Shown one piece after another: positions 61,748 through 64,000 of a stretch of 64,000 bases of DNA. Both the position numbers and the translations under genes were made by a program. Where the stretch lies: positions 806,001-870,000 of the forward strand of contig NZ_MDJD01000054.1 in NCBI RefSeq assembly GCF_001747085.1. Direction: 5' to 3'. The notes under the pieces are model-generated. The model made no database searches, was not told the DNA's origin, and saw only the letters and a list, made by a program, of their open reading frames with translations. The stretch comes from Flavivirga aquatica (GTDB lineage: Bacteria > Bacteroidota > Bacteroidia > Flavobacteriales > Flavobacteriaceae). Numbering within the stretch: position 1 is the stretch's first letter; the number at the start of each line of letters is the position of its first letter.

Positions 61748-64000
61748 CTATTTCAAGTAATCTTTAGCCACTTTCAATGCCTCATCAATCCCCTTAGGTT
61801 TCTTACCTCCTGCTGTTGCAAAAAACGGCTGTCCGCCGCCGCCGCCTTGAATGTATTTACCAAGTTCACGTACTACTTGACCAGCATTTAAACCTTTTTC
61901 TGCTACTATTTCTTTTGAGATGTAACAAGATAATAAGGCTTTTCCTTTTTGCTCTGTTGCAAATAATAAGAATAAATTATTAAACTGACTTCCCAACTCA
62001 AAAGCCACATCTTTTATCCCACCTGCATCTAAATCTAATTTCTTTGCTAAAAACTGAATACCATTTACATCTTCTAATTCTGCTTTAAGCTCTACTTTTA
62101 TATTTTTAGCTTTATCTTTTAATAAAGTTTCTATCTGTTTCTTTAAACTTGTATTCTCATCTTGTAAGTTTTGAAGTGCTTTTACAGGCTCTTTAGCATT
62201 ATTAAGTAAATCTTTCATTTCAAAATAAGCTCTGTTATTTTCAAAATAAAAATCTTTTACCGCATCATTAGTAATCGCTTCAATACGTCTAATTCCAGAT
62301 GCCACTGCGCCTTCAGAAACAATTTTAAAATGCCAAATATCGCTGGTATTTTTAACATGAGTTCCTCCACATAATTCTATAGATTGCCCAAAACGTATAG
62401 CACGAACGGTATCTCCATATTTTTCTCCAAATAAACTCATAGCTCCATCTGCTATAGCTTCTTCTTTAGGAATATTTCGTTTTTCAATTAAAGGTAGTTT
62501 ACCTTCTATTCGGGCATTTACAAAATTTTCTACATCGCGCAATTCTTCAACAGTCATTTTAGAAAAGTGTGAAAAATCAAATCGTAAATATTTAGAATGT
62601 ACTGCACTACCCTTCTGCTCTACATGTGTTCCTAAAACTTCTCTTAATGCTTGATGTAATAAATGGGTTGCCGTATGATTACACTCTGTTCTGTAACGTT
62701 GTTTTTCATCTACAACAGCCTTAAAACTTTCATTAATATGCTTTGGTAAATTCTTAGCAAAATGGATAATAACATTATTTTCCTTTTTGGTATCTAGAAT
62801 GTATACAACGTCTCCATGGGCATCTTCTAAATAACCTTTATCTCCTACTTGCCCTCCTCCTTCTGCATAAAAAGGTGTTAAATTAAATACCATTTGATAC
62901 ATTTCACCATCTTTTTTAGAGGTCACTTTTCTGTATCTAGTTAATTTTACTTGAGCTTCTAATGTATCGTAGCCTACAAATTCTTCATCTGTATCATTTA
63001 CTAAAACAATCCAATCATCCGTAGACATTTCACTAGCTGCTCTCGAACGATTTTTTTGCTTTTGTAATTCTGTCTCAAACCCTTCTTCATCAAGCTTTAA
63101 TCCCTTTTCAAAAAGAATTAGAGCTGTTAAATCTTTTGGGAAACCATACGTATCATATAATTCGAATGCTTTTTCTCCAGAGACAATATCGTCTTTTGTT
63201 TCTTCTACGATTCTATTTAATAAAATTAACCCTTGGTCTAATGTTCTTAAAAATGATTGTTCTTCTTCTTTAATAACATTTTCAATAAGTTGCTTTTGAG
63301 CTTTCAATTCGGGGAATGCATCTCCCATTTTATTACTTAATACCTCAACCAACCTGTAAATAAAAGGTTCTTTCTTATCTAAAAAAGTAAATCCATAACG
63401 TACAGCTCGACGCAAGATTCTCCTAATTACGTAACCAGCTCCCGTATTACTTGGCAACTGCCCATCTGCTATTGAAAATGCAACAGCACGAACATGATCT
63501 GAAATAACACGAATAGCTATATCTATCTTTTCATCTTTACCATAACTTTTATTCGTTATGGTTTCAATTTCTCTAATTATAGGTGTAAACACATCAGTAT
63601 CATAATTAGATTGCACACCTTGTAATACCATACACAAACGCTCAAAGCCCATTCCTGTATCTATATGCTTATTTGGCAATGGCTCTAAACTCTTATTTGC
63701 TTTACGGTTATATTGCATGAATACCAAGTTCCATATCTCAACCACTTGAGGATGATCCATGTTTACTAAATCTTTACCAGACACTTTAGCTTTTTCTTCG
63801 ACAGAACGAATATCAACATGTATCTCACTACAAGGTCCACAAGGTCCTTGCTCTCCCATTTCCCAGAAATTATCTTTTTTATTTCCTTTTAAAATACGGT
63901 CTTCAGAAATAAACTGCTTCCATAAATCATAAGCCTCTGTATCCATATCAAGGTTATCTACATCATCACTCCCCTCGAAAACAGTTACATAAAGAATATC
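61748..64000 (-). CDS. alaS: Alanine--tRNA ligase (5' end outside window)
   Basis: The frame is open from the right edge for 750 codons to TAA at 61748; the first ~120 codons of a ~870-residue enzyme are cut off. The Met at 63946 is internal. Class II catalytic core: [31 protein letters not shown]. The editing domain has [11 protein letters not shown] (HxxxH) and CGGTHV. The C-Ala domain is at the end ([19 protein letters not shown], a glycine-rich run). It charges tRNA-Ala and clears misactivated Ser and Gly. Confidence 0.96.
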   Translation of the reverse strand, partial: DILYVTVFEGSDDVDNLDMDTEAYDLWKQFISEDRILKGNKKDNFWEMGEQGPCGPCSEIHVDIRSVEEKAKVSGKDLVNMDHPQVVEIWNLVFMQYNRKANKSLEPLPNKHIDTGMGFERLCMVLQGVQSNYDTDVFTPIIREIETITNKSYGKDEKIDIAIRVISDHVRAVAFSIADGQLPSNTGAGYVIRRILRRAVRYGFTFLDKKEPFIYRLVEVLSNKMGDAFPELKAQKQLIENVIKEEEQSFLRTLDQGLILLNRIVEETKDDIVSGEKAFELYDTYGFPKDLTALILFEKGLKLDEEGFETELQKQKNRSRAASEMSTDDWIVLVNDTDEEFVGYDTLEAQVKLTRYRKVTSKKDGEMYQMVFNLTPFYAEGGGQVGDKGYLEDAHGDVVYILDTKKENNVIIHFAKNLPKHINESFKAVVDEKQRYRTECNHTATHLLHQALREVLGTHVEQKGSAVHSKYLRFDFSHFSKMTVEELRDVENFVNARIEGKLPLIEKRNIPKEEAIADGAMSLFGEKYGDTVRAIRFGQSIELCGGTHVKNTSDIWHFKIVSEGAVASGIRRIEAITNDAVKDFYFENNRAYFEMKDLLNNAKEPVKALQNLQDENTSLKKQIETLLKDKAKNIKVELKAELEDVNGIQFLAKKLDLDAGGIKDVAFELGSQFNNLFLLFATEQKGKALLSCYISKEIVAEKGLNAGQVVRELGKYIQGGGGGQPFFATAGGKKPKGIDEALKVAKDYLK

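Overview
The window is low-GC, AT-rich DNA (GC not counted) from a Bacteroidota chromosome, almost certainly a (probably marine) member of the Flavobacteriaceae. The signs are SusC/SusD pairs, type IX secretion C-terminal sorting domains of both types (A and B), a TAnnTTTG/TTTG promoter, absence of Shine-Dalgarno sequences, GSCFA, GDYXXLXY, DUF805 and VF530 proteins, and formylglycine sulfatases. No rRNA, tRNA or CRISPR was seen. Both ends cut genes: a GntP-type permease on the left and alaS on the right.

Left part (1-12.8 kb): a polysaccharide utilisation locus, all on the minus strand. It holds a GntP permease, a sulfatase, an AraC regulator, a surface lipoprotein with a PKD-like domain, SusD, SusC and a second sulfatase carrying a T9SS sorting domain. 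This fits uptake of a sulfated glycan. Next come small redox genes (rhodanese, AhpC/TlpA-like thioredoxins; 13.2-15.3 kb).

15.4-23.3 kb: a complete trpEGDCFBA operon. It is preceded by a clear Bacteroidota promoter, a 20-residue leader peptide with three consecutive Trp codons and an intrinsic terminator, which is classical ribosome-mediated attenuation. Several gene junctions carry small palindromic repeats; one supplies the trpF stop codon and a decoy trpB start. Two DUF805 membrane proteins follow.

23.4-53.6 kb: mostly housekeeping genes. These are trmL, an EF-hand protein, VF530, a RhlE-type helicase, a UDG-like protein, yaaA, a pseudouridine synthase, a PASTA protein, ddl, coaD, a hybrid sensor kinase, SulP, Nudix, pyrE, birA, rsfS, ftsH, LUD, cdsA, psd, ACBP and a large plug-domain protein. 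Between them lie decayed genes: an NAD(P)-binding oxidoreductase next to an Rrf2 regulator, a HEAT-repeat protein and a CBM9-like protein. There is also a MITE-like element and a 957-residue repeat protein sorted by T9SS.

53.6-60.4 kb is the accessory region. A GDYXXLXY gene is broken at an IS1182-type remnant. A putative metallopeptidase toxin and a lipoprotein follow, overlapping by 4 bp and bounded by a perfect 10-bp inverted repeat GTTAGGCAAC/GTTGCCTAAC, with a 120-bp folded element at the toxin's 5' side. Then come a second, decayed IS1182 copy and an IS91 fragment truncated at its HUH motif. Last is a second putative toxin, frameshifted, with a YkuD-like His...SxGC motif and a two-helix membrane protein 2 bp downstream. 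I read this as two toxin/immunity-like modules stranded among IS debris. Function is inferred from motifs and layout only.

Right end: a GSCFA protein and alaS.
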